This document shows, one piece after another, positions 45,465 to 56,199 of a stretch of 64,000 nt of DNA (position 1 is its first letter; every line of letters starts with the position of its first letter). The stretch is from Fasciolopsis buskii (taxonomy: Eukaryota; Platyhelminthes; Trematoda; Plagiorchiida; Fasciolidae): the NCBI GenBank assembly GCA_008360955.1, contig LUCM01007969.1, positions 13,733 to 77,732 on the forward strand, written 5' to 3'. Position numbers and translations under genes: made by a program. The notes beneath the pieces were generated by a model, which saw nothing but the letters and a program-made list of their open reading frames with translations, was not told the origin of the DNA and made no database searches.

Positions 45465-48400
45465 GTATATTTGCGCTAATCTTTTATTCAACCTGTCTCT
45501 TCTGTCTCCAACCCAATCTGTTTGCCTCTTCTGCCTACCCATAGTATCTCCATTGGTAACACGCCTGATACTCGCAAAGGTTTATTGTCAACTAGTGTAG
45601 TAGGTGGTTTTCAGTCTGTTAGCTCACATTTTCTCAAGCCTCATCAGCCTCTGCATCTGGGTTCCTTCAATGTGCACACTTTAATGCAGGCTGGCCAACA
45701 GGCGTGTTTGGCTCTGACAGTGGACTCACTTTCGATTGATGTCTGCTGTGTGAGTGAAACACGAATTCAGGATTCGAGTAGAGTAATTCAGCTAACTGCG
45801 CCAAACGTCTCGTCAAGATATTTCCTGTGCACTTCAGGAGACGAAGCAGCCCAAGCTGTGGGTCAACGTGGTGTAGGAATAGTCTTGAATGAGAAGGGTG
45901 AAGCAGCCCTTTTAGATTGGATCCCAGTCAACAGTCGCTTGTGTGCCATGAGACTGCAGGGATCAGTCGGCGTCCGGAAGGATAGTAGTGTTAAGCGTAG
46001 TTTATTTGTTATCTCGGCATACGCTCCCACAGACTGCAGCACTGATATGGAGAAAGACGAGTTTTACGATAACCTCGTCACTCTTGTTCGGAAGAGCAAA
46101 CGCTCTGACATTGTATTGGTAGCAGGTGACTTTAATGCACAAGTTGGAAAACTGAGTGCATCGGAGTCCTGTTTAGGTGGGCGATGCGCGTTGCCTGCAC
46201 AGCGAACAGACAACGGAGAAAGACTTCTCCAATTCTGTGCAGATAATCATTTATTCTTATCTAGTACGGATTTCCGACACAGTTCGCGTCGCACTGCGAC
46301 ATGGCGCTCTAGCTCGACAGGTACTTTGAGTCAGATTGACGATATCGCAGTTAGCTACCGTTGGCTCAGTTCTGTCCAGAACTGTAGATCATACTGGACC
46401 GCGTGCGTCGAATCGGACCATGCGTTCGTTTTAATGCGATTTAGGCTGCAGCTGAATGGCCATCGACGCAGGCCACAAATCCGATTGGCTGTCGAACGTT
46501 TGTCTGATTCGGCTGTTCGCAACAGCTGCGAACAGAAACTGTCCCAGGAACTAAGAACTGCGACCAGTGGCAATGAAGACGATCAGTGGGATCAAATTAA
46601 GCATTCTATGCACTTGGCAGCGAATTTCGCCTGCGGTCCCAGACCTAGTATTCATCAAAAACACTGGATCTCTCAAGCGTCGCTAATTCTAATAAAACAA
46701 GAACGCGAGCTGACTAACTGCAAGGAAATGAATGAGATGCGTCGGCAGTTGCAGCGTCAGTTGACCGTAAGCCTTGGGAATGACCGCGAAAACTGGTGGG
46801 TTAAGGTAGCCGAAGAGATGGAAGTGGCGTCCGCTTCAGGTAACAGTCAAAGACTGTTTAAGCTTATACGCGACAGCGGTGGGCGGCGAACTTCGGTTAG
46901 TGAAGTCGTGTGCGATAGGACTGGAGAGCTCGTCCGTGGTAGACAACAAAGGCTGAACCGTTGGGCAGACCACTGCAAGGATCGGTTTAGCTGGCCGCAC
47001 GCTAACGTATTCAGACCGACGTCTGGAGTGGCGAAGTGTCTGTTGAGTCCTCAATGGAAGTGGAAGTGGAGTCGAATATTCTACTTCCGAGGCGGGGAAA
47101 AGCAGCCGATCCCGAAAAACTTCCCCCAGTTCTTTTTAAACTGGGTGGAGAGGTGCTGATGAAATCACTTACCTCCTTGATGCGTGATATTTGGATCGAG
47201 GAGCGTATCCCGCTATCGTGGGGTGAGTCACTGATTGTGCCCATCTTCAAGAAGGGTACACGGAGTGACTGCAGCAATCATCGTGGGATTAGCTTAATGC
47301 CCAAAGTCACTAAAGTGTTAGCTTCAATAATGCTGCGCCGTTTGACACCGATTCGCGAGAGTAATATCCGCGACCAACAGGCCGGATTTCGGCCAGGTCG
47401 AGGTTGCATCGACCAAATATTCACTCTTCGACGGATACCCGAAACGCGCCACACGCACCGGCGCCCTACGATCGTAGTCTTCCTCGACTTGAAAGGTGCT
47501 TTCGACTCTGTGGATCGATCGGCACTACTCAGTGCTCTCCACCGGAAGGGTATGCCAACGAAGTTTGTGAACCTGTTGCGAGCATTGTACTCGCATACCT
47601 ATGGTCGCGTTAGGGTATACGGTGAACTGTCACGTTCATTCAAAACGACTAGTGGCGTTCGACAAGGGTGTTCCATCTCTCCATTCTTGTTCAACTTCGT
47701 CATGGACGAGGTGCTGGAAGATGCTTTAGGAGGTCTTCGGGATGTAGGAGTCGAACTGGGAAATGGAGGAAAGCTATGCGACCCGATTACGCAGACGACG
47801 TCGTGTGCCTGTTCGAGTCTGCGGACCATGCACAACGGGCACTAGATAGACTGTCGAGATCGGTTGCTCGGTTTGGCATGTGCTTTGCACCTTCAAAGTG
47901 CAAAGTACTGTTACAGGACTGGATGACAGCAGCGCCGAACTTGATACTGGATGGAGAGGAAATAACGACTGTGGACCGTTTCACCTACCTCGGTAGATGC
48001 GTGTCTAACGATGGTAGCTCGGGATTGGGAGTAAGTATGCGTATATCCAAGGCTCGTGCAGCTTACGCTGGATTGAAGCACTTGTGGCGTCGGCCTGATA
48101 TTTCACTGAAGTTGAAAGATCGTGTGTACTGTGCTGCAGTGCATTCAGTTCTGTTGTACGGTTGCGAGGCGTGGAGTATGCGTGTGGGAGATGTTCATCG
48201 GTTGGAGGTTTTCGACAATCGATGTTTACGTAGTATGGCTAGGATTGGATGGAGTGACCGGGTGAGTAATATTGAGGTTAGGAATCTGGTACTGGGTGCC
48301 ACTTCTGAGAATAGCTTGTTTCAGCGTATGAAACTTAGTAGACTACGCTGGTTGGGTCACGTGTTGCGTATGACGAACACTCGTCTACCGTACCGTGCCT

Positions 48401-48828
48401 TATTTTGTGTTCGTCCTAAGGAATGGAAGAAGCCATGTGGAGGCCAACAGATGACGTGGCAACGTGGGATGAGAAAATGTACAGCGAACTTAGGTAAAGT
48501 AGGTGTCTCACGCCTTCGTGGTTGGTGTCCGAAAGACTTGTCGACTTGCTGGCTGGAGACACTGAAGGATATGGCAGTGAACCGTGAACAGTGGCGATCG
48601 TGCTGTCATTTTCTATCGAATCAGAATGATTGAAAACACGTGCGTTTATACAGTTAGGCTGTGTTCCGTGTGTTGGGTGCAGCAGCATCTTATCTCTTCC
48701 CGCCTGTGTAGGTCCACTCCCTGTTCCCATTGGATATTCACTCTTTTTATATAAACGTGTAACTCTGGGGAACGGCAGCGGTCAGTGAGGCTTGCCTTGC
48801 TGTTTAACGCTGAACGATGAAGGTAATG
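45465..48828 (+). mobile_element. RTE-A non-LTR retrotransposon, nearly complete copy
   Basis: This is the best copy in the window: about 3.36 kb with a shortened 5' leader, endonuclease, linker, reverse transcriptase, C-terminal tail, a 190-bp 3' UTR and a short tail after GAACGATGA at 48811-48819. All blocks are in order and in the plus orientation. The polyprotein frame is broken at only two places, around 47000-47040 and near 47776. Compared with the copy at 1-1228, the second break is a 1-base loss just before the YADD motif. The 5' leader homology with the 61.8 kb copy starts only near 45460, so the first part of the leader is missing. Confidence 0.88.
45522..48633 (+). pseudogene. RTE-A polyprotein: AP endonuclease plus reverse transcriptase, two frameshifts
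   Basis: In the first frame (45522 to about 47030, no ATG start) the endonuclease motifs are GSFNVHTL, CCVSETRI, SAYAPTDCS, VLVAGDFNAQVG, RTATWRS, QIDDIAVS and SDHAFVLM. The catalytic Asn, Glu, Asp and His positions are kept; QIDH is QIDD here. The second frame (47036-47845) has KGTRSDCSNHRGISL, QAGFRPGRGCIDQIFTL, VFLDLKGAFDSVD (motif A) and GVRQGCSISPFLFNFVM (motif B). The third frame (to 48633) has YADDVVCLFE (motif C), KCKVLLQDW, YGCEAWSM and LRWLGHVLRM, ending FLSNQND. The product would nick target DNA and copy its own RNA. It cannot be made intact here. Confidence 0.88.
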
Positions 48829-49390
48829 TGAGCAGATCATGTGCTACTGAAATCAGGGCAAAAAAGGAAGACCGCGCAAGAAAGAGAAAAAGGAGACATT
48901 TTTGAAATTCATTACGCGTCATTTTTGCCGGTTTCGCGCTCCATCGATTGTTCGTCACGCTCCATTGTTCTATTGTACTACTCGATCGCCCATTCTAAAG
49001 TAGGCATGCTCATTCGAGGACGCACCTGTAACCTTTGCATAACCAAATATCGCCTGCAAAGTAACATCGTTGATTCAGATCTACCGGTGACTAATTAATC
49101 ATCTTTTGTGTTTTTTCTTCCCCGGGCCGGTGTAGCACGATAACCAGCAATCGCGTTATTTAGATGGCCACGTCACAATGCCGCCCACATGTCTGTGTTT
49201 CTAGAAAAAATGTCGTTTGGTAAACGAGAACCTTTCACGCTGTCGACACTGCGGCTGCTTGTCTGCGACCGCTTGTTCATTGAGCCTAGACTCGTATTAC
49301 TCACGACGAACTACCCAGGAACGCGCCAGAGTACATGCAGTTCAGCCCAGATGATTGGCCTGTCGGATTCCTTGATCATCTCACTACGCA
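48829..49390. other. No gene recognised
   Basis: Short frames (48841-49098, 49189-49407) show no domain. Nothing assignable was seen between the RTE-A end and the next RTE fragment. Confidence 0.45.
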
Positions 49391-49580
49391 TAACTTTCAT
49401 AAGCTAGTACTACTAATCAGTCGGTTTCAATAATTGCTGATCACAACAGCCTTCGTCACTTCTGTATCCACCACTGTCCGCGGTCGTTTTTCAGGCTCCT
49501 AGTTAGCTGTCGTCTCAGGGGCTCGTGTGTCTCATTGTATAAGGCATCCGAATGAACAGACCTTCCAGTGGTAGCAACCA
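49390..49580 (-). pseudogene. RTE linker fragment
   Basis: The minus strand reads YNETHEPLRRQLTRSLKNDR then GQWWIQK, the endonuclease-RT linker seen as SETSKPLKRQVTKKLRNDRK plus RWWTGKW at 56.5 kb. Only this short part is recognisable. Confidence 0.6.
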
Positions 49581-49720
49581 GGTAAACTAAACGCCACTCA
49601 CCAAAAGGATTAGAGGTTCGAATCTCTGATCCATCAGTGACTTCGGTGGTAGATGGCAACCCGCTGTCGTCCGGATCGTTACCACACCTAACCTAATGAA
49701 ACCTTATGTAATTCTACATC
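49565..49720 (+). repeat. Candidate tRNA-derived SINE, second family
   Basis: A B-box-like T arm (TAGAGGTTCGAATCTCTGA) at about 49611-49629 is followed by a body block containing GGTAGATGGCAACCCGCTGTC. A related block is found at 3225-3275 and, more weakly, in the palindrome spacer near 38340-38370. A matching A box is not convincing. Confidence 0.35.
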
Positions 49721-49959
49721 ACCCCAAGTTTCACGATCATGATTGCCCCTGTCCCCACTCAGTTTAGTAGGCCATAACGGCTATGGGCATGCTCCTTCTA
49801 CAGCACGTGCGTCAAGAATGGGAAAAAGGCACCCGAAGTCGAGGAAATCCACCGTTTGTTCGACCCACATTGCCTGGCGTTTGCCTCTGCGTTCACGCCT
49901 TCTCTGAAGAACAAGGAGAAAATGCCCTATTCGCAAACCATTCACGCGCATTGGTTGCC

Positions 49960-50493
49960 CCATAAAATTCATTGAGTTTCGTAGACCAAAAGGTGACCCA
50001 ATCCTTGAAGCGGTAAGGAAAACAGTTTGTCATACTAACCTTGAAAGGGGACCATATTCTTAAGGATGTGCTTTACAGGCTCACCACGGCTATTAATCGC
50101 ATATATTCAGTCGCAAAGCTTTATATTTTGCTAACTACACGAAGGGCGGTTTTGAATCTGGTCGGATGTCACAGTCTGTCTCACGTTTGGTATGTCAGTT
50201 TACTTTCAATTGAGGTGACGCACATCGACAGACTAGACCATAGACTTTCGCAACAGTTTTCAGAACATATTCCCAATTGTTGGATCAAACCGATGTCACA
50301 AAACACTGCAGACAATTATTCCCGTCATGAACTAGGGTCACCCATTACGAAACGTTTTATAACAACCAAACACACAATTGGTCCCATCTTATTTTTTAGA
50401 CTTTTATTGTACAATAATAATAAAAAGATGTTGGTTTTCAACGAAACCACGATGACCGATGACGTAACTCAGGTTTTTGTGCATAGAATCTAG
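49960..50493 (+). pseudogene. Probable Penelope-like element C-terminus with GIY-YIG-type endonuclease remnant
   Basis: The open stretch 50041-50493 (TTG start, so no real initiation) reads KGDHILKDVLYRLTTAINRI, SVAKLYILLTTRRAVLNLV and then THIDRLDHRLSQQFSEHIPN. In flatworm Penelope-like elements, as I recall them, the corresponding text is a C-x-C-GDTYIGRTDRRLSQRVSEHIP segment. The YIG and Arg motifs would be decayed here to HIDRLDHR. The cysteines are lost. A WSL-like hydrophobic part lies between the two. The upstream RT was not resolved. The alternative is a decayed fragment of another retroelement. Confidence 0.5.
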
Positions 50494-50904
50494 TAACACA
50501 GGCTTTGCGATCCCTGAATATGACATCGAGTTTTCGCTATACATAACTATAGGCTTCTTCCCTCTCGCTGATTGAATGTCATGTAATTTTCAGATTGTTT
50601 TGTGTCGGTGGTTGGAAACCGTCAAGGCGAGGCTGCACCTTGACATGATGTGACAGCTTGCGTACTTCCAACGAGCTATACAGGATGGCTTATCTCATGC
50701 GGATGACTCAATCATACTTGCAAGGCCAATAATTAGGTCTGACGAAGTAGTCTCCTGGTCCTCAAGGTTGGGCGTTGAGCTGGACTGGTAGCTCAGTCGA
50801 GAAACTGAATGAAAGAATAATAATGGCTCGGCTACATTCCAAGCCGCCTTGCGGTCACGTTCCTGTTAGATCGAAAGGCTTTGGTTGAGAACCCTAATCG
50901 TCCA
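50494..50904. other. No gene recognised
   Basis: This is a short interval between the Penelope-like remnant and the next RTE-A copy, with no supported feature. Confidence 0.45.
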
Positions 50905-51747
50905 TCGGCTTAGCAACTGGACTCTAGCATTCCCCATGAGTTACATGTCTACAAAGAACTCCTTACCCCATCGGTCGTTGCGCAGGATAGTCAGGTCCGT
51001 GTCGCCTATTCGATTGAGTGGGGTGGATAGTGATAGGTATGCCACTTCTCAGAGTTTCCTCTCCTTTATGCGACCTCTCTTCTGTCGCCAACCAAATCTC
51101 TTTGCCCCCTCTGTTTACCCATAATGTCTCCACTGATAAGACGCCCGGTACTCTCATCAGTTTATTATCAAATAGTGTGATAAGTGGTTTTCAATGTGCT
51201 GGCTCTGGCTTTCACAAACCTCATTAGCATCTGAATCTTGGCCCTTTCAGTATGCACACTTTCATGCAGGCTGGTCAACAAGCGCGTTTGGCTCTGACAA
51301 TGGACTCACTTTCGATTGATGTCTGGTGTGCCAGGATTCGAGTAGAGTAATTCAAGTGACTGCGCCTAATGTCTCATCAAGATATTTCCTGTACACTTCA
51401 GGAGACGAAGCAGCTCAAGCTATGCGTCGAGGTGGTGTAGGAATAGTCTTAATTGAGAAGATTGAAGCGTCCCTTCTAGACTGGATCCCGGCCAACAATC
51501 GCTTGTACGCCTTGAGATTGCAGGGATCAGTCAGCGTTCGGTAAGATAATCGTTAAGCGCAATTTATTCGCCATCTCGGCATACGCCCCCACAGACTGAC
51601 TGGAGCACTGACATGCAAAAGGACGGGTTTTATGACGAACTTGTCACTCTCATTTGGAAGAGCGAGGGGTCCGACATTGTAGTGGTAGCAGGTGATTTTA
51701 ATGCACAAGTTGAAAACCTGAGTGTATTGGAAGTTTGTTTAGGTGGG
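50905..51747 (+). mobile_element. RTE-A 5' part: leader and endonuclease start
   Basis: The leader follows that of the 61.8 kb copy (GCTTAGC, CCCCATGAGTTACA, TCGTTGCGCAGGATA blocks). The endonuclease start begins at about 51230. From 51254 to 51747 it is almost identical to 39375-39868; two base differences were noticed near 51566 and 51571. Beyond 51747 the similarity becomes noisy, with many small insertions and deletions relative to 39869 onward. Confidence 0.8.
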
Positions 51748-52099
51748 CACTTTGCCTTGCCTGTGTCAATTGGGCAATAACGGAGACTTCCTCACAGCAC
51801 CTCTCCTTGTGCCGGGTAATCATTGCCGCGCTGCTCATGGCTTCATGGTCGATGCGTAGTGGCAGTCGTGTTACTGCGCAGAGCTCCAATGCTGAGCTAA
51901 CGTCCCATCAACTTGCGTGTCAGTTTTTGATTGGAAGGTTCTGGTTAGGATTCACAAAAATACGGCGTTGACAGCTGCGAAGTATCGCCCGCAAAATGGC
52001 TTCTACAAGTCTATGATAGAGAAACCGTATCAACTCCTGTTCTTCCGTTACTGAGACCACGCGGGATGCCACGAATGATTACGACTCTGTTGATTCGTT
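51748..52099. other. Low-quality or rearranged stretch between opposing RTE-A copies
   Basis: Parts resemble the RTE-A endonuclease with many indels (CACAGCACCTCTCC then GTGCCGGGTAATCATTG against CTTCTCTAATTTCGTG and CGGGCCAATAATTTATT). Others cannot be placed. It may be error-rich gap-closing sequence. Confidence 0.4.
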
Positions 52100-53545
52100 T
52101 AGTGCCAAGCAGTAAGACACGCCCCACTGGCCCCCGCCTTTTTCTCAGAGTTATAACACGTTTCCCGATGAAACAGGTAAAAAAAACGGCAAAGATGAGA
52201 ACAGGGAAGTGAACCTAACAGACGCAGCAAAGATACGAATGCGGTAGAAGCAAAAATTACGGAACGCAGTCTAACTGTAATAAAACGCACTCTGTTAATC
52301 ATTCCGGAGTTGAATAGAAATGATAACACGATCGTCACACTTGTTTCATGGCTCACGTGGCCATAGTCTTCAGTAANNNNNNNNNNNNNNNNNNNNNNNN
52401 NNNNNNNNNNNNNNNNNNNNNNNNNNNNNNNNNNNNNNNNNNNNNNNNNNNNNNNNNNNNNNNNNNNNNNNNNNNNNNNNNNNNNNNNNNNNNNNNNNNN
52501 NNNNNNNNNNNNNNNNNNNNNNNNNNNNNNNNNNNNNNNNNNNNNNNNNNNNNNNNNNNNNNNNNNNNNNNNNNNNNNNNNNNNNNNNNNNNNNNNNNNN
52601 NNNNNNNNNNNNNNNNNNNNNNNNNNNNNNNNNNNNNNNNNNNNNNNNNNNNNNNNNNNNNNNNNNNNNNNNNNNNNNNNNNNNNNNNNNNNNNNNNNNN
52701 NNNNNNNNNNNNNNNNNNNNNNNNNNNNNNNNNNNNNNNNNNNNNNNNNNNNNNNNNNNNNNNNNNNNNNNNNNNNNNNNNNNNNNNNNNNNNNNNNNNN
52801 NNNNNNNNNNNNNNNNNNNNNNNNNNNNNNNNNNNNNNNNNNNNNNNNNNNNNNNNNNNNNNNNNNNNNNNNNNNNNNNNNNNNNCCCACACCGCAAGTG
52901 CTTCAGTCCAGTGTACGCCGCTCTAGCCTTGGGTATACGCGTGTTCACATCTACTGTCGCGCTGCTATCGTTCGACACGCAGCTACCAAGGTCCATAGTC
53001 ATTATTTCCTGTCCATTCGGTATGAAGCTCGGGACTACTACTGTCGCCCAGTTCTGTAACAGCAATTTACCCTTTGAAGGGGCAAACCACATGCCGAATG
53101 GAGCTACAGCTCTCACAAGTCTATCTAATACACGTTGCGCGTATTACGCAAATTCGGACAAGCATACAAGATCTTCTGCGTGATCTTAGTAACAAATTCT
53201 CCGCATTTGCTGGTTCGTTGCCTAATTCCTGAAGCCTTCCTAAAGCATCCTTCATTACCTCGTCGATGACGAAGTTGAGCAGGAGTGGAAAGAGGGGACA
53301 CTCCTATCGAAAGTCGCTAGTCGTTTCGATTAAACTTGATGGTTCATCGTATACCCTTACTTGACCAAAGACATGCCAGTATAACACTCGCAGGAGGTTC
53401 ACGAACTTTCTATCAATGAAGAGCACTGAATAGCACCGTTTGATCGATTGATTCGATGCCTTTCAAATGGGTGAAAATTATTGGTGGCCGATGACGGCGG
53501 ATAACTGGCGAACGATCTTGCAACCTCGACTTGCACGAATTATTG
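52100..53545 (-). mobile_element. RTE-A 3' part, minus strand, interrupted by an assembly gap
   Basis: The reverse complement of 52886-53421 matches 41046-41579 with one difference seen (at 53414). Upstream, 53422-53545 continues into a decayed RT finger region. On the other side of the gap, 52100-52376 is the 3' UTR and tail region equivalent to 42047-42300, but it shows many small indels. The missing segment would be about 467 bp by the plus-strand copy, close to the 509 N present. Confidence 0.75.
52377..52885. other. Assembly gap, 509 N
   Basis: This is an unresolved N run inside the minus-strand RTE-A copy. Confidence 1.
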
Positions 53546-53820
53546 AGGGAATTTGTTTTTGTACAATTAAACCTTATTCAGTCTGGTCACGCTTACGAAA
53601 TGCTTTGACTTCCCTATCTTTATAATGATACTTTCTGGCAACCTTGCGTACTCATTCTTTGTATGGCAGCTTGCATCACGACGCAACAGGCAGCGGTCAG
53701 TGTTCACTCTACAGCTTAGCACTGTATGGTGATGATAGTGGCGATGTGCCCCGTTGAATTGCATATTACTTCTCCAACAGTGGCTGGACTGCGCTTACAA
53801 TCACCCTTTGCATTGTTCTA

Positions 53821-53856
<36 letters not shown>

Positions 53857-54330
53857 GCTTACGATCAGTGACGTGTGGGTGAATAAACAGAGTCCCGGAA
53901 GCATGACCGGTTTCGTGGTTTTTGCTGTTTACCAGGAAAACACTAGTTGTCTTCTTAGTCCAGGTGGACAAAAGACAAATTTAGAATATTCATTCGCCGT
54001 TGTTACTAGGTGTCATTTCCTGCATGTGGGTGGAATCGAAAATCCGCGTTTACTATTTTGAGCAGAACAGTCTCTTTGATAGGATTTCTGGTTGATTGTC
54101 TAGAAAAGCTGAATTTCATTTGGATCAGACTCCACAGTCTCTGATGGCAGATTTCACCTCTGAGTAATTACGAAAGGTCTTATTTCTGGGAAAACGAGGC
54201 ACGTTGATGGCAGCCGCATGGCTCAAGGAGTTGTGCACTGGTTTCCATGATCTGCTCGATTCCAGTTGCCAAGCAACCGTTTGTCAATGGCCGCCAAATC
54301 CTTCAAATTCCTAGGGTCGGTTCTACCGCA
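53546..54330. other. No gene recognised; TA microsatellite inside
   Basis: A TA-rich tract lies at 53821-53856 with one CA interruption. Open frames at 53567-53764 and 53855-54061 have no recognisable domain. Confidence 0.45.
53821..53856. repeat. (TA)n microsatellite
   Basis: About 17 TA units with an internal ACA interruption, seen directly. Confidence 0.9.
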
Positions 54331-54740
54331 GAATCACCTGGTGAGGGATGGATGTACAACAAAACTAGACAGTGCATGTACATTGTCTCTGTAGCTATGC
54401 CTTGTGCTCTGAACGCACAGTGAAATCAACCTCTGAACGAAGATTGACAACTTTTGTGCTGCTGTTCGCTCCGCGCTTACTTGAGTGCGAAACAGCCGGC
54501 GTACACTTGGTCTGTTCTTACTGCTCACTCGGATGTTGTGACGGTGAACAATTAAAAAGCAGCCGAACCGCGCGCAAGTGATTGTTGACTGGGATCCAGT
54601 CTTGCAGGGCAGGCTCGACTCGTACTCGAAGCAGTCCTAACGCCAGTGGGACCACTAGCAATGCAGGCCGGATCACTAGACATTTGAGTGAGTCTAGAGG
54701 AAGAGGTTGTATCTTGGCTGCGCAGTGATTAGTGAAGTGT
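54330..54740 (-). pseudogene. RTE-B endonuclease N-terminal fragment, weak
   Basis: The minus strand gives LALGLLRVRVEPALQDWIPV then NNHLRAVRL, comparable to the VGIAL...LLDWIPVNSRLCAVRL block. The remainder to 54330 is too decayed to place. Confidence 0.45.
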
Positions 54741-55009
54741 TATCTTGTGTGCCAGTTTCGGAGTTGCCCCATACATGTCTTAGAAGTCCGAAGAGTTCTA
54801 ACTAGTGCATCCTGTCATATTCCATTCAGGAAGCAAATAGATGGAGTGAATATTTGTGTGTTACCTTGCAAACTGGGCATTCAGTGACTGGTCCTCAGCA
54901 GGTTATAAGTTCATCAGACCGTCCTCATCTCTGTTCAGTGCGTACAACTGTTAACCTTACACTAACGAGCTCCAGTTGCAGTTCCTGCTTCACAACACCA
55001 TCTGCTCAT

Positions 55010-55335
55010 TACAGAAAAAAGAATGAGGAGTATTATAAGATCGGTTTCAAAGTGGTAAGTCGAAGAACTGTCCAGAGGAACAAAGGTCTCGAATGCAAGA
55101 ACGCCACAGACTACGTCACTGAACCATATCACCTATTGTATCTAATCATTGCTTCAGAGGATCTCGTGGAACCCAACCCGATAGTCTGACTGCACCTACG
55201 CGAGCCTGACCACGCTTTCATGCTTTTTACCCATGTCATCGACTGGCCACCTCCAGTCATCTCGCAGCCATTACCTGCCTCAAACAGCAGCCTACAGTGA
55301 GGGAGGCGTACTGGGACCATGCACAAAATCTGTCC
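55010..55335 (-). pseudogene. RTE-B C-terminal tail fragment
   Basis: The minus-strand frame contains EAGNGCEMTGGGQSMTWVKS, matching the GGQ-MTW tail motif, followed on this strand by a decayed WLETLSDM-like region and 3' flanking text similar to that at 21.65-21.75 kb. Confidence 0.65.
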
Positions 55336-55389
55336 TAATCATCTTAGTCCAGTCTGATCTCTAATTGAAGAGATCTCCAGAGAAATTCA

Positions 55390-56175
55390 TTTTATTTAAC
55401 CGACCTGCATATACGAACAGTCGACGCCGAGTGAGTGCTTACGGCGATGTTCCACTCGAATTTACCATGAGAACACGGTGTTCGTCAGGGGTACCTATAT
55501 CACTTTTTCTTTTAAATTGTCATTGAAATGAATAAAAATATTGCCCAATCCACGTATAGATGTAGTGACATCGGTATTTGCTCAAGCAGAACATTGTTTT
55601 GCATGGAATATGCGAATAACGTTGTGCTACTGAGTGAAGATCCAAGTAAGTAACAGGTTTCTCCTAATCGCCTGAGCGATAGTGTAGGTGTTTGGAATTC
55701 TTTGACACCTTCGAAGTGTAAAGTACTGTTGCAGGATTGGTTTGGCTCCAAGCCGAACCTCATTCTTACAGAGGAACAACTGGGTGAGGCGAACAGACCT
55801 AGTTACTCGGGTAGTTGTATCTTATCTGGTAGTCGTGTGTCGGGTGAAGTGTTTTCGCGCATACAGAAGGCCTGATTGATCTGTGCTGATTTGAGGCACT
55901 TTTGGCGTTGGCGTGACATCCGGTTATCAAGCAAAGGTCGACTATACGCAGCTATACGGTTCCTAAACATAACCGGTGAGAGCCGAAAATGTACGAACAC
56001 TTTCGGTGTTTGAATATCGTTGTCTTTGTAGTATTGGTAGAATATAGTATGAGAATTTTGTGAATAACTGACAGGTCAGGCGTAAATTGCCTAGGGTTCA
56101 GTCCTTGATTGATCCCAGGAGTCTTGTTAACTCGAATGTCAACCATCCTGGAAGACGTACAGGGTCAGTCCATCT
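55390..56175 (+). pseudogene. RTE-B reverse transcriptase fragment
   Basis: The plus strand gives MEYANNVVLLSEDPSK (motif C, YADD changed to YANN), LTPSKCKVLLQDWFGSKPNL, SGSCILSG and FSRIQKA, then LRHFWRWRDIRLSSKGRLYA. These are the RT C-terminal and thumb blocks of an RTE. The YANN change removes both catalytic aspartates. Upstream at 55400-55500 a decayed GVRQG segment (motif B) is visible. It is opposite in orientation to the RTE-B pieces on each side. Confidence 0.75.
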
Positions 56176-56199
56176 GGTCCATCTGCCTTATACCTTTTA

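Noticed and set aside
52099..53116. Long open frames of 180-260 codons across the second gap
   Set aside because: They are N-derived; the true content is a broken minus-strand RTE-A copy.
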